DNA of 64,000 nt from Sulfurospirillum sp. UBA4058 (GCA_002382085.1 DFZK01000005.1:1-64000); one strand, 5' to 3'; positions 53,812 to 63,144 are shown, numbered from the stretch's first letter. The notes: generated by a model from the letters alone, not told the origin. Program-made: numbers and translations.

Positions 53812-54451
53812 AATTGAGACGATATCCGACGCCGCCTTGATTTTCGATAGCTTCTTCAGGCAATTTTTTACGCAAACGTTTGATGAGGGCGCGTATGTTT
53901 TCGGTCGTCGTGAGTTCTCCGCCCCAAACGTACTGCTCAATGCGCTCGAACGTGATGTTTTTATCCAGATTTTTGGCAAAAAGATTGAGCAGTAAAATCT
54001 CTTTTTTCGCCAGTTTGACCTCTTCGCCTTTGTTATCGAGCAATCTTTCGTGTTCGACGCAATAACTAAAGTTTTGCGCAAGGCGAATCGTATGGGCTTT
54101 GGGTTTACACAGGCGTTCGATTTTGGTTTCTAATTCGTACATGTAAAACGGTTTTTTGAGGTATTCGTCGCATCCTTTGCAATAAGCCTCTTGAATCGTC
54201 TCAAGTTCGACGTTTGCGCTAATGATGATGGCGGGAGTTTCGCCGTCCATGCTGCGTATTTCTTTCAAAAGCGTTAGTCCGTCGATGCCGGGAACGTTAA
54301 TATCCAAGATATAACAGTCGTATCCGTTGTCGATTGCTTCGAGTGCTTTTTTACCGTTATCGAAAAGATCGACACGGTATTTTTTATCTTCGAACGCTTC
54401 AACGATGACGTTTGCCAAACGTTCGTTATCCTCGAGTACCAAGATTTTCAT
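53801..54451 (-). CDS. OmpR-type response regulator
   Basis: 216 aa. Receiver domain with phospho-acceptor Asp in CYILDINVPGIDGL, conserved Thr/Ser switch IIISAN, and Lys in YLKKPF; winged-helix DNA-binding domain at 125-213 (LAKKEILLLNLFAK ... IRALIKRLRKKLP). Overlaps the kinase stop by 4 bp, so the two are cognate. Confidence 0.93.
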   Translation of the reverse strand: MKILVLEDNERLANVIVEAFEDKKYRVDLFDNGKKALEAIDNGYDCYILDINVPGIDGLTLLKEIRSMDGETPAIIISANVELETIQEAYCKGCDEYLKKPFYMYELETKIERLCKPKAHTIRLAQNFSYCVEHERLLDNKGEEVKLAKKEILLLNLFAKNLDKNITFERIEQYVWGGELTTTENIRALIKRLRKKLPEEAIENQGGVGYRLNYER

Positions 54452-56634
54452 ACGCTTCCTTTGTATTTTTGAACAATGATGCACAGGCGTGCGCCCTGCT
54501 CTTTTTGTTCCGCATAAATTTTTCCGCCCATTTTATCTTCGATAATCAGGCGTGCCATGTATAAGCCAAAACCGTCGCCGTGTTCTTTGGTGCTCATAAA
54601 CGGATTGAAGATCGTCTCCAAAGTCTCTTTTTCGATTCCGCAACCGTCGTCTTCGATGGTAAGAAAAATCGACGTTTCGTCACTTTTGAGCGTAATCAAA
54701 ATCACGCCTTCGGTCGGCATCGTTTCTCTTCGCTTTAGAATACTATCTTTTGCATTATTAACGATATTTAAAATACATTGTTTAAATTCGTTAGGGTAGC
54801 CGAACGCTAAGAGTTTCTCGCGGCATGAATCGTGGATCGTAATGGTAATGTAATTGTATTTAAGATTGTGGTTGACGACCTCGAGCATGGTTTCGACGGC
54901 TTCTTTAACGTCAAAAGCACTTTGTTTGGTCGAAGGTTTAATAAACTGTCTAAAATCGTCGATGGTGCGCGACATGTACTTAACTTGCGTCATAATATCG
55001 TCGACGAATTTTTGCGTATCGGCTTCGTCAAGCACCTTTTTGCGGCGTTTGTAGATCAACTCCTGCGCAATCGCCGAAATCTCGACCAAGGGCGTTTTCC
55101 ATTGGTGTGCGATACTGGCGATCATTTCGCCGACTTCGGACTGTTTGGAGCGTTGTACGACGAATTGCTCGTGGCGTTTGTGTTCGGTGTCGATCTTTTT
55201 CTTTTCGGTAATGTCGGTCATAATAGTAACCACGCCCGCTTCGAGGTTTTTTTCGTCGGTATAGTAAGTACGCCTAATCGCAAAAGTTTTTTTATCGTGA
55301 AGCGGAAATTGGATTTCGATTTCGGTACTGTTGGGATTATTGAGCGGTACGTTTTGAATCTGATCGCAGATAGAGGGCATGACTTCTTGGATGTTACGCC
55401 CTACGATATCCCATTTGTCTCTCCCGACGATTTCGCATAACAGCTCGTTGCATCCCAAAACGGTCCCGTCATTGGCTTTCCAAAAAATGGCACTTTGAAT
55501 GTTGTTCAAAAGAACGTAATCAAGCTTGCTTTGTCTGAGTTGTTCTTTTTCTAAAGAGATACGCTTGATAATGTTTAAGACAAGAATCGTCGTGAGCAAA
55601 AGAAGTAAAGGCATCAAGGTAAAGGCGTTTTCGACGAATTTTTGATGTTTTTCATAAAAACTTTCGACGCCGTTGATCACGACGGAGGGGCTTGGAATGT
55701 CGCTGGTCGAAAGACCGAATTTTTTCAAGACGAGGTTATCGAAAAAATAGTTATTGGCAGGCGTGCTGACCGGAAGTGAGCTGATTTTTTTGCCGGCGAT
55801 AATGTCAAAAGCCCTTTTAGCGGCTAGATAGCCTTGCTCGTAGGGATCGACCATATACCCTCCGATGACACCTTCACCGACATGGATACGGTTGAGAGCA
55901 AATACGGGGTATTTGGAGCGTTGAAAAAAAGATTGTAAGCGATGATAGGGAATATAGTTTCCGTACATGTCACGGTAAAAACTGGTAAATAAGATCACGC
56001 TGTGTTTGGGTAATTTGTCGATTTTTTCGTCAATGGTTTTAAAATCGATTTTATTGTCGAAGACGATGCGCACTTTATCTTGAAAGTGGCTCGACTCTTC
56101 GACGATTTGATCTTTGATGACCAAGGAGGAGTACGCATCGTCGCTGATAATATAAATCATTTTAGTCGCAGGAAAAAGGGTTTGGATCAGTTCGATGTTT
56201 TTGCGTATATCTTTGTACTCGACGATTCCGGTAACGTATTGTTTAAGATAAGGCGTAATGTCTTTTGGATTGAAATTTTCGACGCCGCAAAAGACGATCG
56301 GCGTATTGGGAAACAATTCACGATGGTATTTGAGGGCAAATTCGTAGGCGTAGTTATCGGCCGCAATAATTGCTTTGTAGGTGCGATCGCGAAATTTTTT
56401 GCGGTAAAGATCCAACAGTTCGTCGAAGTAGTTTTGCGATTCGATTTTTTTACTGTCCATATATTGGGTCGTTAGTTCGTACTCGGGATGTTTTTTCATG
56501 ACGTCCTCGACGCCGCTTGAAATTCCGTCGGTCCATTTCAGCCCTTTATTGTAGGAATGGAGCAATAAAATTTCGTTGCCGAATAAAAAAGAGCTATAAA
56601 AAAACAATCCAATTATTATTTTTAAGATATTCAT
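54448..56634 (-). CDS. Sensor histidine kinase with periplasmic solute-binding sensor
   Basis: 728 aa. Signal peptide/anchor (about 1-18), a periplasmic ABC-substrate-binding-like domain (about 20-330, ILLLHSYNKGLKWTDGI), a membrane helix (about 342-362), PAS domain (about 378-495), HisKA with IASIAHQWKTPLVE, and HATPase with NIVNNAKDS, EDDGCGIE, and GDGFGLYMARLII. The sensor type binds small solutes directly. The divergent neighbour is a dicarboxylate-type transporter followed by fumarase, so a C4-dicarboxylate signal is a reasonable inference. Confidence 0.93.
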   Translation of the reverse strand: MNILKIIIGLFFYSSFLFGNEILLLHSYNKGLKWTDGISSGVEDVMKKHPEYELTTQYMDSKKIESQNYFDELLDLYRKKFRDRTYKAIIAADNYAYEFALKYHRELFPNTPIVFCGVENFNPKDITPYLKQYVTGIVEYKDIRKNIELIQTLFPATKMIYIISDDAYSSLVIKDQIVEESSHFQDKVRIVFDNKIDFKTIDEKIDKLPKHSVILFTSFYRDMYGNYIPYHRLQSFFQRSKYPVFALNRIHVGEGVIGGYMVDPYEQGYLAAKRAFDIIAGKKISSLPVSTPANNYFFDNLVLKKFGLSTSDIPSPSVVINGVESFYEKHQKFVENAFTLMPLLLLLTTILVLNIIKRISLEKEQLRQSKLDYVLLNNIQSAIFWKANDGTVLGCNELLCEIVGRDKWDIVGRNIQEVMPSICDQIQNVPLNNPNSTEIEIQFPLHDKKTFAIRRTYYTDEKNLEAGVVTIMTDITEKKKIDTEHKRHEQFVVQRSKQSEVGEMIASIAHQWKTPLVEISAIAQELIYKRRKKVLDEADTQKFVDDIMTQVKYMSRTIDDFRQFIKPSTKQSAFDVKEAVETMLEVVNHNLKYNYITITIHDSCREKLLAFGYPNEFKQCILNIVNNAKDSILKRRETMPTEGVILITLKSDETSIFLTIEDDGCGIEKETLETIFNPFMSTKEHGDGFGLYMARLIIEDKMGGKIYAEQKEQGARLCIIVQKYKGSV

Positions 56635-56699
56635 AAGTTTCCAGCTATTTTTTTTACCATTTTAGCAAAAAAGTCTCATTTATATCTCTTTTCTACGCC

Positions 56700-56705
56700 T
56701 ATAAT
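56700..56705 (+). promoter_or_regulatory. -10 box of the DASS transporter gene
   Basis: TATAAT, 55 nt before the ATG; GGAGG (56750-56754) is the ribosome site. ACATGT of the recurring word overlaps the start codon region (56757-56764). Confidence 0.6.
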
Positions 56706-56760
56706 TACGTCAGTCTTACTTATGAGATGTTGAGTAAAAATTATTTAATGGAGGTTTTAC

Positions 56761-58170
56761 ATGTCAAAACAAGCCATTTCAATGCTGATTCCGGTATTGG
56801 TAATGTTGGTTGTTTGGTTTCTTCCGGCACCCGAAGGTTTAAGTGCGAACGCTTGGCACTTTATGGCTATTTTCTTGGGTGTCGTCGTAGGTCTCGTTTT
56901 AGAGCCCGTTCCGGCTGCTCTTGTGGGTCTCGTAGGCGTATGTTTGGTTGCCCTTATGGGGATTATCGATCCAAAGCCCGCCGAAGGTATCAAATGGGCA
57001 CTTTCCGGTTTTTCTAACTCTATTATTTGGTTAATCTTTGCAGCTTTTATGTTCGCGGCAGGTTATCAAAAAACGGGACTCGGAAAGAGAATTTCTCTTA
57101 TTATGGTTAAGTTTATGGGTAAAAGCTCGCTAGGGCTTGGCTATGCGGTAGCGTTTGCCGACCTTTTACTGGCTCCGTTTATGCCTTCCAACACGGCAAG
57201 AAGCGGCGGTACGATTTTCCCTATCGCGATTAACATTCCTCAAATCTTCAACTCTCTTCCCGATAACGAGCCGCGCAAACTCGGTTCATACATTACGTGG
57301 GTAGCGATGGCGGCGACATGCGTTACGAGTTCAATGTTCCTAACGGCACTTGCTCCAAACCTACTAGCCGTCGACTTGATCGCAAAAAGTGCTAAAGTCA
57401 CCATTGAATGGGGTGCTTGGGCAAAAGTGATGATTCCTTTGATGTTACCGCTTTTCCTTTTAACTCCGTTGTTGGCGTATATCGTTTATCCTCCGACACA
57501 AAAACAATCTCCCGAAGCACCGATTTGGGCGGCAAACGAGCTTAAAAAAATGGGTTCGATCACGTTTAAAGAGATCATGATGCTCCTTTTCGCGGTACTT
57601 GCGCTTGTTCTTTGGATCTTCGGTAAAGAGTTGAGCGTCGATGCTACGACTGCGGCCGTTTCTATCGTTGCCTTAATGGTTCTTTGCAAAGTAATCTCTT
57701 GGGAAGACGTTATCGGCAATAAAGGTGCTTGGAACGTTCTCGTATGGTTCTCCACGTTGGTTGCGCTTGCCGGAGGTTTGGGTAAAGTCGGTATCTTAAA
57801 ATGGATCGGAACGATGGCGGAGAGCTCATTGACGGGACTTTCTCCGATGGCTCTTATGATCTCGATGATTATCGTATTTTTCATTCTTCACTATTTCTTT
57901 GCCAGCGTTACGGCGCACGTTTCCGCGTTGGTTCCGGTTTTTGCATTGATCGCCGTTAAATTCATCGCGCCGGATCAATTGCCTGCGTTCATGATTTTAC
58001 TTGCCGGATCACTCGGTATTATGGGTATCATCACTCCGTACGGTACGGGTCCTTCTCCGATTTGGTACGGTGCGGGTTACATCTCTCAAGCCAGATGGTG
58101 GGCTTTGGGCGCACTTTTTGCCGTGATTTACTTGGCGGTTTTATTGGTAGGCGTTTTCCTTTTCGTCTAA
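56761..58170 (+). CDS. DASS-family anion (dicarboxylate) transporter
   Basis: 469 aa with about 12 membrane helices. LAPFMPSNTARSGGTIFPIA and the C-terminal GIITPYGTGPSPIWYGAGYI are the two SNT/TGP-type substrate and sodium motifs of the divalent anion:sodium symporter family (CitT/TtdT-like). The adjacent fumarase genes and divergent two-component system suggest fumarate, malate or tartrate as substrate, as uptake or antiport with succinate. Confidence 0.9.
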   Translation: MSKQAISMLIPVLVMLVVWFLPAPEGLSANAWHFMAIFLGVVVGLVLEPVPAALVGLVGVCLVALMGIIDPKPAEGIKWALSGFSNSIIWLIFAAFMFAAGYQKTGLGKRISLIMVKFMGKSSLGLGYAVAFADLLLAPFMPSNTARSGGTIFPIAINIPQIFNSLPDNEPRKLGSYITWVAMAATCVTSSMFLTALAPNLLAVDLIAKSAKVTIEWGAWAKVMIPLMLPLFLLTPLLAYIVYPPTQKQSPEAPIWAANELKKMGSITFKEIMMLLFAVLALVLWIFGKELSVDATTAAVSIVALMVLCKVISWEDVIGNKGAWNVLVWFSTLVALAGGLGKVGILKWIGTMAESSLTGLSPMALMISMIIVFFILHYFFASVTAHVSALVPVFALIAVKFIAPDQLPAFMILLAGSLGIMGIITPYGTGPSPIWYGAGYISQARWWALGALFAVIYLAVLLVGVFLFV

Positions 58171-58187
58171 CGTATGGACGTACGCAT

Positions 58188-58216
58188 CCCCGAAGCAATT
58201 CGGGGTGTGCATTTTT
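58188..58216 (+). terminator. Terminator of the transporter gene
   Basis: CCCCGAA (58188-58194) pairs with TTCGGGG (58199-58205), GCAA tetraloop, followed by TTTTT (58212-58216). Confidence 0.7.
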
Positions 58217-58242
58217 ACGAATCTTTACATGTAAGGATTCGT
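58217..58242. promoter_or_regulatory. 26-bp palindrome around TTACATGTAA
   Basis: Near-perfect palindrome: ACGAATC and GATTCGT flank TTTACATGTAAG; only one symmetric pair of positions deviates. Lies between the transporter terminator and the fumarase leader. Confidence 0.5.
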
Positions 58243-58307
58243 AGAGGTGCCCTCCTTTTAAATGTAAACTCTCAACAAGCACCTCTACTTTGCTTTTTGG
58301 GTACAAT
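58241..58307 (+). promoter_or_regulatory. fumA upstream inverted repeat and -10 box
   Basis: GTAGAGGTGC (58241-58250) and GCACCTCTAC (58279-58288) are perfect inverted repeats with a 28-nt loop, followed by a TACAAT -10 candidate at 58302-58307. The stem recurs in the terminator after the beta-subunit gene (59830-59853). Confidence 0.45.
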
Positions 58308-58379
58308 AGGGTTGATTAAATGGTTTGCGCAAGCGATTTGATCAGTTCTATCAAAATCAAACTTTTTCGGAGATGAAAA

Positions 58380-59231
58380 ATGAGAGAGATTAAGTACGAA
58401 GATATCGTTAAGAGCGTAAAGGATATGATCCTTTACAGTGCGACAAACTTGCCGACGGATGCGTATAAAGCATTGCAAAGTGCCTATGACACGGAAAAAA
58501 GCGAAGTGTGTCGACAAGTCTTGAAGCAAATTTTAGAGAATGCGGATATTGCCGCGAATGAAGCGCGACCGCTTTGTCAAGATACCGGTTTGGCCGTTTT
58601 TTTCGTAAAAGTCGGCGAAGACGTCAAAGTCGTCGGCGGAAGCTTGAAAAAAGCGATCAACGAGGGAACGGAACTTGGTTACAAAGAGGGTTATTTAAGA
58701 GCTTCGACCTGTCATTGGGATACGCGCGCAAACCTTAAAGACGAAGTCGGTTACAACCTTCCGGCAATCATTCACTTTGATCTCGTCGAGGGCGATAAAA
58801 TCGAAATCGAATATGCCGCAAAAGGCGGCGGTTCCGAAAACGTCTCTCGCGCAACCGTATTTCCTCCCGCAAAAGGACGCAAAGGTATCATCGAGTACGT
58901 TAAGCAAGTCATTTCAGACGCAGGTCCAAACCCGTGTCCTCCATTGACTGTCGGCGTCGGCATCGGCGGTACGTTTGAAAAAGCCGTTATCTCTTCCAAG
59001 CATGCGCTCTTTAGAGAGTTAGGAAGCAAAAATCCCGACCCCGTACTTGAATCCATGGAAGAAGAGTTGATGCATCTTCTCAATAATTTGGGTATCGGTG
59101 CTATGGGCATGGGCGGTACGCAAACGGTACTGGGCGTTCATATCGAAAAAAATCCTTGCCATATCGCAAGTTTACCCGTGAGCGTCAACGTTCAATGCCA
59201 CAGCTCACGCCACATGCACATTACGCTATAA
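58380..59231 (+). CDS. Class I fumarate hydratase, alpha subunit (or tartrate dehydratase alpha)
   Basis: 283 aa [4Fe-4S] hydro-lyase alpha subunit. PLCQDTGLAVFF, TCHWDTRANL and GPNPCPPLTVGVGIGGTFEKA contain the conserved cluster cysteines and catalytic loop. Two-subunit fumarases of this type are common in Campylobacterota; L-tartrate dehydratase is the main alternative. Starts after GGAGATGAAAA. The context of TCA genes and a dicarboxylate transporter favours fumarase. Confidence 0.9.
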   Translation: MREIKYEDIVKSVKDMILYSATNLPTDAYKALQSAYDTEKSEVCRQVLKQILENADIAANEARPLCQDTGLAVFFVKVGEDVKVVGGSLKKAINEGTELGYKEGYLRASTCHWDTRANLKDEVGYNLPAIIHFDLVEGDKIEIEYAAKGGGSENVSRATVFPPAKGRKGIIEYVKQVISDAGPNPCPPLTVGVGIGGTFEKAVISSKHALFRELGSKNPDPVLESMEEELMHLLNNLGIGAMGMGGTQTVLGVHIEKNPCHIASLPVSVNVQCHSSRHMHITL

Positions 59232-59243
59232 GAAGGAATCACC

Positions 59244-59807
59244 ATGAGCAAAACTTATCATTTAACGGCACCGCTTAGCGAAGCAGACGTCATTCAACTT
59301 AAAGCCGGCGATATTGTTTATTTAACGGGTGTCGTTTATACGGCACGCGATGCGGCGCATAAAAAACTGGTAGATCTTTTAGATGCGGGTCAAGCCCTTC
59401 CTTTCGACATGAACGGCGCGGTGATCTATTTTGTCGGACCGACGCCTCCTAAACCGGGTGATCCGATCGGTAGTGCCGGTCCTACGACCTCTTATCGAAT
59501 GGATTCTTACTCTCCGCGTTTGATTAACGAGCAAGGTTTAAAAGGTATGATCGGTAAAGGGAAACGTAACCAAGACGTGATCGATGCTTGCGTTAAATCC
59601 AAAGCGATTTATTTCGGTGCGACGGGCGGAGCGGGTGCGCTTTTAGCACGTCAAATCAAAAAAGCGGAAGTCATCGCCTATCCCGAATTAGGACCTGAGG
59701 CAATTCGCAGACTCGAAGTCGTCGATTTTCCTTTAACCGTTATTAACGATACGTTCGGAGCCGATCTTTATAAAATGGGTCGCGCTCAATACGAAGTTTT
59801 TGAATAA
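59244..59807 (+). CDS. Class I fumarate hydratase, beta subunit
   Basis: 187 aa beta subunit with the Fe-S hydro-lyase C-terminal domain: LKAGDIVYLTGVVYTARDAAHKKL, GPTPPKPGDPIGSAGPTTSYRMD and KAIYFGATGGAGALLARQI. 12 bp after the alpha gene with AGAAGGA as ribosome site. Together they hydrate fumarate to malate, feeding Mdh. Confidence 0.92.
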   Translation: MSKTYHLTAPLSEADVIQLKAGDIVYLTGVVYTARDAAHKKLVDLLDAGQALPFDMNGAVIYFVGPTPPKPGDPIGSAGPTTSYRMDSYSPRLINEQGLKGMIGKGKRNQDVIDACVKSKAIYFGATGGAGALLARQIKKAEVIAYPELGPEAIRRLEVVDFPLTVINDTFGADLYKMGRAQYEVFE

Positions 59808-59829
59808 ACCTCCTATTTTTTCTCTATCG

Positions 59830-59853
59830 AGAGGTGCGCTTTAACGCACCTCT
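59830..59853. terminator. Convergent terminator after the fumarase genes
   Basis: AGAGGTGCG (59830-59838) and CGCACCTCT (59845-59853), perfect 9-bp stem, 6-nt loop, then TTGTTT. Shares its stem sequence with the fumA leader repeat. Confidence 0.75.
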
Positions 59854-59873
59854 TGTTTCAACGCTTTACGCTT

Positions 59874-61832
59874 TTAATTATAGGCTTTAGTCGCCTTCTT
59901 GATCTCAAAAATAAGCTCTTTTTGACGGTTGTACATGTAGCGTAGCAAATAGTCGTCGTAGGGTTTGGGAAGTTTGTCGAGCATCACGACGATCTTCGTA
60001 AATTCGTCCTTTTGCAAAATGTAGGTTACTTTGGCTTCGATATCCATAATGACGTAACCGTTGTCGCCCTCTTCGTTCGGAAGCGAAAAATTCAGGCGTA
60101 CTTTTTGATTGAGCATCTCTTCTTCGCGAAACGATTTACTGACTTTCATCGCAATAGAGTTAACGGAAATATCGATAATATCGCCTTGTGCGGAAGAACG
60201 GTGAGCGTATTTAATCAAGACGGGCGTGCGAATACTGGTTTGAACGCGCGTATGCTGTCGGTTATTGGCACTACTGGGCATAAATTTGAGGTTTTTGATA
60301 ATAACGAAAGAGCGTTTAATGTCGACTAACGAGACTTCCGCTTTGATGTCTTTAGGAAAATTCGGTGCTTGTAAAACCGTCTCTTTTTCGATCTGCATGG
60401 CATATCCTTGAAGGTTTTCACAGCTCATTTGGTAGCTATCTTCCGTGATTTTAAGGATATACGCGTGCGTATTGATACACAAACCTTTGTAGATATTTAA
60501 CAGTTTGATCGGAATTTTGTTGTTAACGCAATTGTGCATCAAATAGCGAATCTGTTCTTGCTCTTCGATAACGTTCTCAAGGTATTCGAGCTCGAAATAT
60601 TTGATCTTTTCGATATCTTGGGGCAAAAGCGTTTGGGTATTGATTTTTTCGATATAGTCGATAACAACGTTGAGATCGTCCGATTCGACGTAAAAAGCCG
60701 AAGAGAGAATGATCGGCGTGATTTTTTCATTCGCCGTTGCGTAGATAAGTTCTTGTTGAAGGTGTTTGGTTTGTTCGCACGTATGCTCAAACGTGCGATC
60801 TTCGCCCATTAAAATATAGAGATTCGGACTCCATTGGATTAATTCTTGATTTTCTTCTTTGAACTGAAACAGTTTAAGCATGAGATTTTTAAAAGCATCG
60901 TAAAGCGTGGTTCCCTTGAACGTTCGACTCAGTTTATCAAGATTGGAAATATTGATAAATACGAGTGAAATCGGCATTTTCGTAATGCTTTGTTGCGCCA
61001 AACGGTCTTTAAGGCGGTCGATAAAATCAAAACGGTTTAAGATGGTTTGTGCGGGTTTCACGTCTGGGAGTTGGTCGGCGGGAATGAGCGTAATAATCTT
61101 TTCGTCGCTTTGTTCAAACGCTTTGACGATACACGTGTATTCGACTTCTTTGTTGGAGGCGGTTTCGATGAGAATATTTCCCTGTACGTCTTCGTGACTA
61201 AGCAGTACCTCGCTTAGTTCGATATCTTCGTGAACCTTTGCTTCGATTTCTAAAAGATCGTTCGTTTCGTAAATCCTTTTTGCTTGGGCATTGGCATAGG
61301 TCAACTGGGCGTTTTGAAAGACGAGAAACGGAAAAAAGTGCTCGATCTTCTTTTCAAGTTCGATTTTTTGATACGTATAGAGTTTATCGTCAAGTTTGTT
61401 GGGATTTTTGGTAAAGATCGACGCTAAAAGAGCCGCTTCGTTATTCAGCGGTAAGACATCGGTGATGCCGAAGTGCAATGCAAACTTAAGCAAGAGCCTA
61501 TTTTCAACGTCTTGAGCAAAAAGATAAGTGACGACGGGTTTACGTTGGGTAAAAATTCCGAGCAGGCGTTTAAGCTTCTCTTTGGAACTTTCGCCCAATT
61601 CGATAAAAAGAATATCGTTGTTATCGCGATAAGACGATTGGTCTAGATCATAGGACGAAAATCTTACATGTCGGGTTAAAACGGATTCGAGTGCGCTTAA
61701 ACGTTTTTCACCAAAATACAGGTGCGCGATACTTAAGTAGCGCGTTTCAACTAAAAATTGCTCTAAGACCACTGCTTTCCTCACAATCTTAATGATGTCA
61801 ATTCTACCAAAATTCATCGAAAATTCAATCAT
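59874..61832 (-). CDS. PilZ protein with degenerate GGDEF-like domain
   Basis: 652 aa cytoplasmic protein. The N-terminal ~135 residues are receiver-like without a clear phospho-Asp; a PAS-like part follows (FLVFQNAQLTYANAQAKRIYETND), then a GGDEF-like region (about 270-405, PISLVFINISNLDKLSRTFKG) with no GGDEF active-site loop, and a C-terminal PilZ domain with RQHTR (RxxxR) and DISVNS (DxSxxG lacking the last Gly). Possible c-di-GMP effector; binding needs proof. The start is uncertain (61832 or 61817); neither has a Shine-Dalgarno. Confidence 0.72.
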   Translation of the reverse strand: MIEFSMNFGRIDIIKIVRKAVVLEQFLVETRYLSIAHLYFGEKRLSALESVLTRHVRFSSYDLDQSSYRDNNDILFIELGESSKEKLKRLLGIFTQRKPVVTYLFAQDVENRLLLKFALHFGITDVLPLNNEAALLASIFTKNPNKLDDKLYTYQKIELEKKIEHFFPFLVFQNAQLTYANAQAKRIYETNDLLEIEAKVHEDIELSEVLLSHEDVQGNILIETASNKEVEYTCIVKAFEQSDEKIITLIPADQLPDVKPAQTILNRFDFIDRLKDRLAQQSITKMPISLVFINISNLDKLSRTFKGTTLYDAFKNLMLKLFQFKEENQELIQWSPNLYILMGEDRTFEHTCEQTKHLQQELIYATANEKITPIILSSAFYVESDDLNVVIDYIEKINTQTLLPQDIEKIKYFELEYLENVIEEQEQIRYLMHNCVNNKIPIKLLNIYKGLCINTHAYILKITEDSYQMSCENLQGYAMQIEKETVLQAPNFPKDIKAEVSLVDIKRSFVIIKNLKFMPSSANNRQHTRVQTSIRTPVLIKYAHRSSAQGDIIDISVNSIAMKVSKSFREEEMLNQKVRLNFSLPNEEGDNGYVIMDIEAKVTYILQKDEFTKIVVMLDKLPKPYDDYLLRYMYNRQKELIFEIKKATKAYN

Positions 61833-61872
61833 AAATGACTACAATAGATGCATCTTTTCAAAGGACATGGGT

Positions 61873-63141
61873 ATGATGTACTATTTAGCCGTCGAAGGCA
61901 AACAAAAATTAAGCGGTTCGGTAACGATTTCAGGGGCAAAAAACGCCGCGTTGCCGTTGCTAGCATTAACGCTTCTTTCTAAACGCAAAATTAAAATATC
62001 CAATATTCCCGAAGTTGCCGACGTCAAAACGCTTTTACAACTGCTCGCCAATTTGGGCGCGACCTATGCGTTTGTTCAAAAAAACGTCGTAGACGTGGAT
62101 GCGACGAGCGTCAATTCGGCGTGTGCTAATTACGATATCGTCCGCAAAATGCGTGCGTCTATTTTAACGCTTGGACCTTTGCTAGCGCGTTTCGGGCATT
62201 GCGAAGTCTCTTTACCCGGAGGATGCGCTATCGGACAGCGTCCGATCGATTTACATTTAAAAGCCTTAGAACAAATGGGTGCAGAAATCGAGATTAAGCA
62301 AGGTTACGTGTTAGCAAAAGCACCCAAAGGGTTGAAAGGTGCGACGATCGTTTTCGATAAAGTCACGGTGACGGGCAGCGAAAATATCATTATGGCGGCA
62401 GCGTTAGCACACGGAACGACGATGCTCGTCAACGTGGCGAAAGAGCCCGAAGTCGTGCAATTATGCGAAGTTTTGCGTGATGCGGGCGTGACGATTGAAG
62501 GTGTGGGAAGTTCGAAACTCGTCATCGAAGGAAGCGGTGGGAAACTGCTGAATATTCCCGACTTTCGGGTGATCCCAGATCGTATCGAAGCGGGAACGTA
62601 TTTGTGCGCCGGAGCGATTACAAAATCCAAAATAACGCTTAAAAACGTCAATCCGAAGCATTTGGAAGCGGTGATTTTGAAACTGAAGCAGATGGGATTT
62701 GAAATTGACGAGACGGAAGAGTCGTTGACGATTCACCCGAATGAAAAAATGATCGCATGCGACATCGAAACTTCCGAATATCCGGGTTTTCCGACCGACT
62801 TGCAAGCACAGTTTATGGCATTGTGTACGCAGGCGAAGGGAACGAGCCTGATCGACGAGCGATTGTTCGAAAACCGATTTATGCATGTGAGTGAATTGGC
62901 GCGTATGGGTGCCAATATTAAGCTCAAAGGGCATACCGCGACGGTTGAAGGTAAAATGAAACTCAACGCCGCCGACGTGATGGCGACCGACTTGCGGGCG
63001 AGTTCGGCGTTAATTTTAGCTGCACTCGTAGCCGAAGGTACGACGAGAATCCATCGTATTTACCATTTGGATCGCGGATATGAAGATTTAGAAGGAAAAT
63101 TTTCACGACTCGGTGCCAATATCGAACGATTAGAGGAGTAA
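61873..63141 (+). CDS. murA: UDP-N-acetylglucosamine 1-carboxyvinyltransferase
   Basis: 422-aa enzyme of the first peptidoglycan step. GSVTISGAKNAALPLLAL is the N-terminal substrate motif; SLPGGCAIGQRPIDLHL holds the catalytic Cys, which is also the fosfomycin target, so the enzyme is of the sensitive Cys type. I use ATG 61873 because AAGGA lies 7 nt upstream. Shares its promoter gap with the divergent PilZ gene. Confidence 0.96.
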   Translation: MMYYLAVEGKQKLSGSVTISGAKNAALPLLALTLLSKRKIKISNIPEVADVKTLLQLLANLGATYAFVQKNVVDVDATSVNSACANYDIVRKMRASILTLGPLLARFGHCEVSLPGGCAIGQRPIDLHLKALEQMGAEIEIKQGYVLAKAPKGLKGATIVFDKVTVTGSENIIMAAALAHGTTMLVNVAKEPEVVQLCEVLRDAGVTIEGVGSSKLVIEGSGGKLLNIPDFRVIPDRIEAGTYLCAGAITKSKITLKNVNPKHLEAVILKLKQMGFEIDETEESLTIHPNEKMIACDIETSEYPGFPTDLQAQFMALCTQAKGTSLIDERLFENRFMHVSELARMGANIKLKGHTATVEGKMKLNAADVMATDLRASSALILAALVAEGTTRIHRIYHLDRGYEDLEGKFSRLGANIERLEE

Positions 63142-63144
63142 GTT

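Noticed and set aside
53812..54081. N-terminal extension of the MFS permease
   Set aside because: Comes from the response-regulator gene in another frame; the normal membrane-protein start is at 53811.
54832..55440. 202-aa open frame on the plus strand
   Set aside because: Antisense shadow within the histidine kinase gene; composition mirrors the opposite strand.
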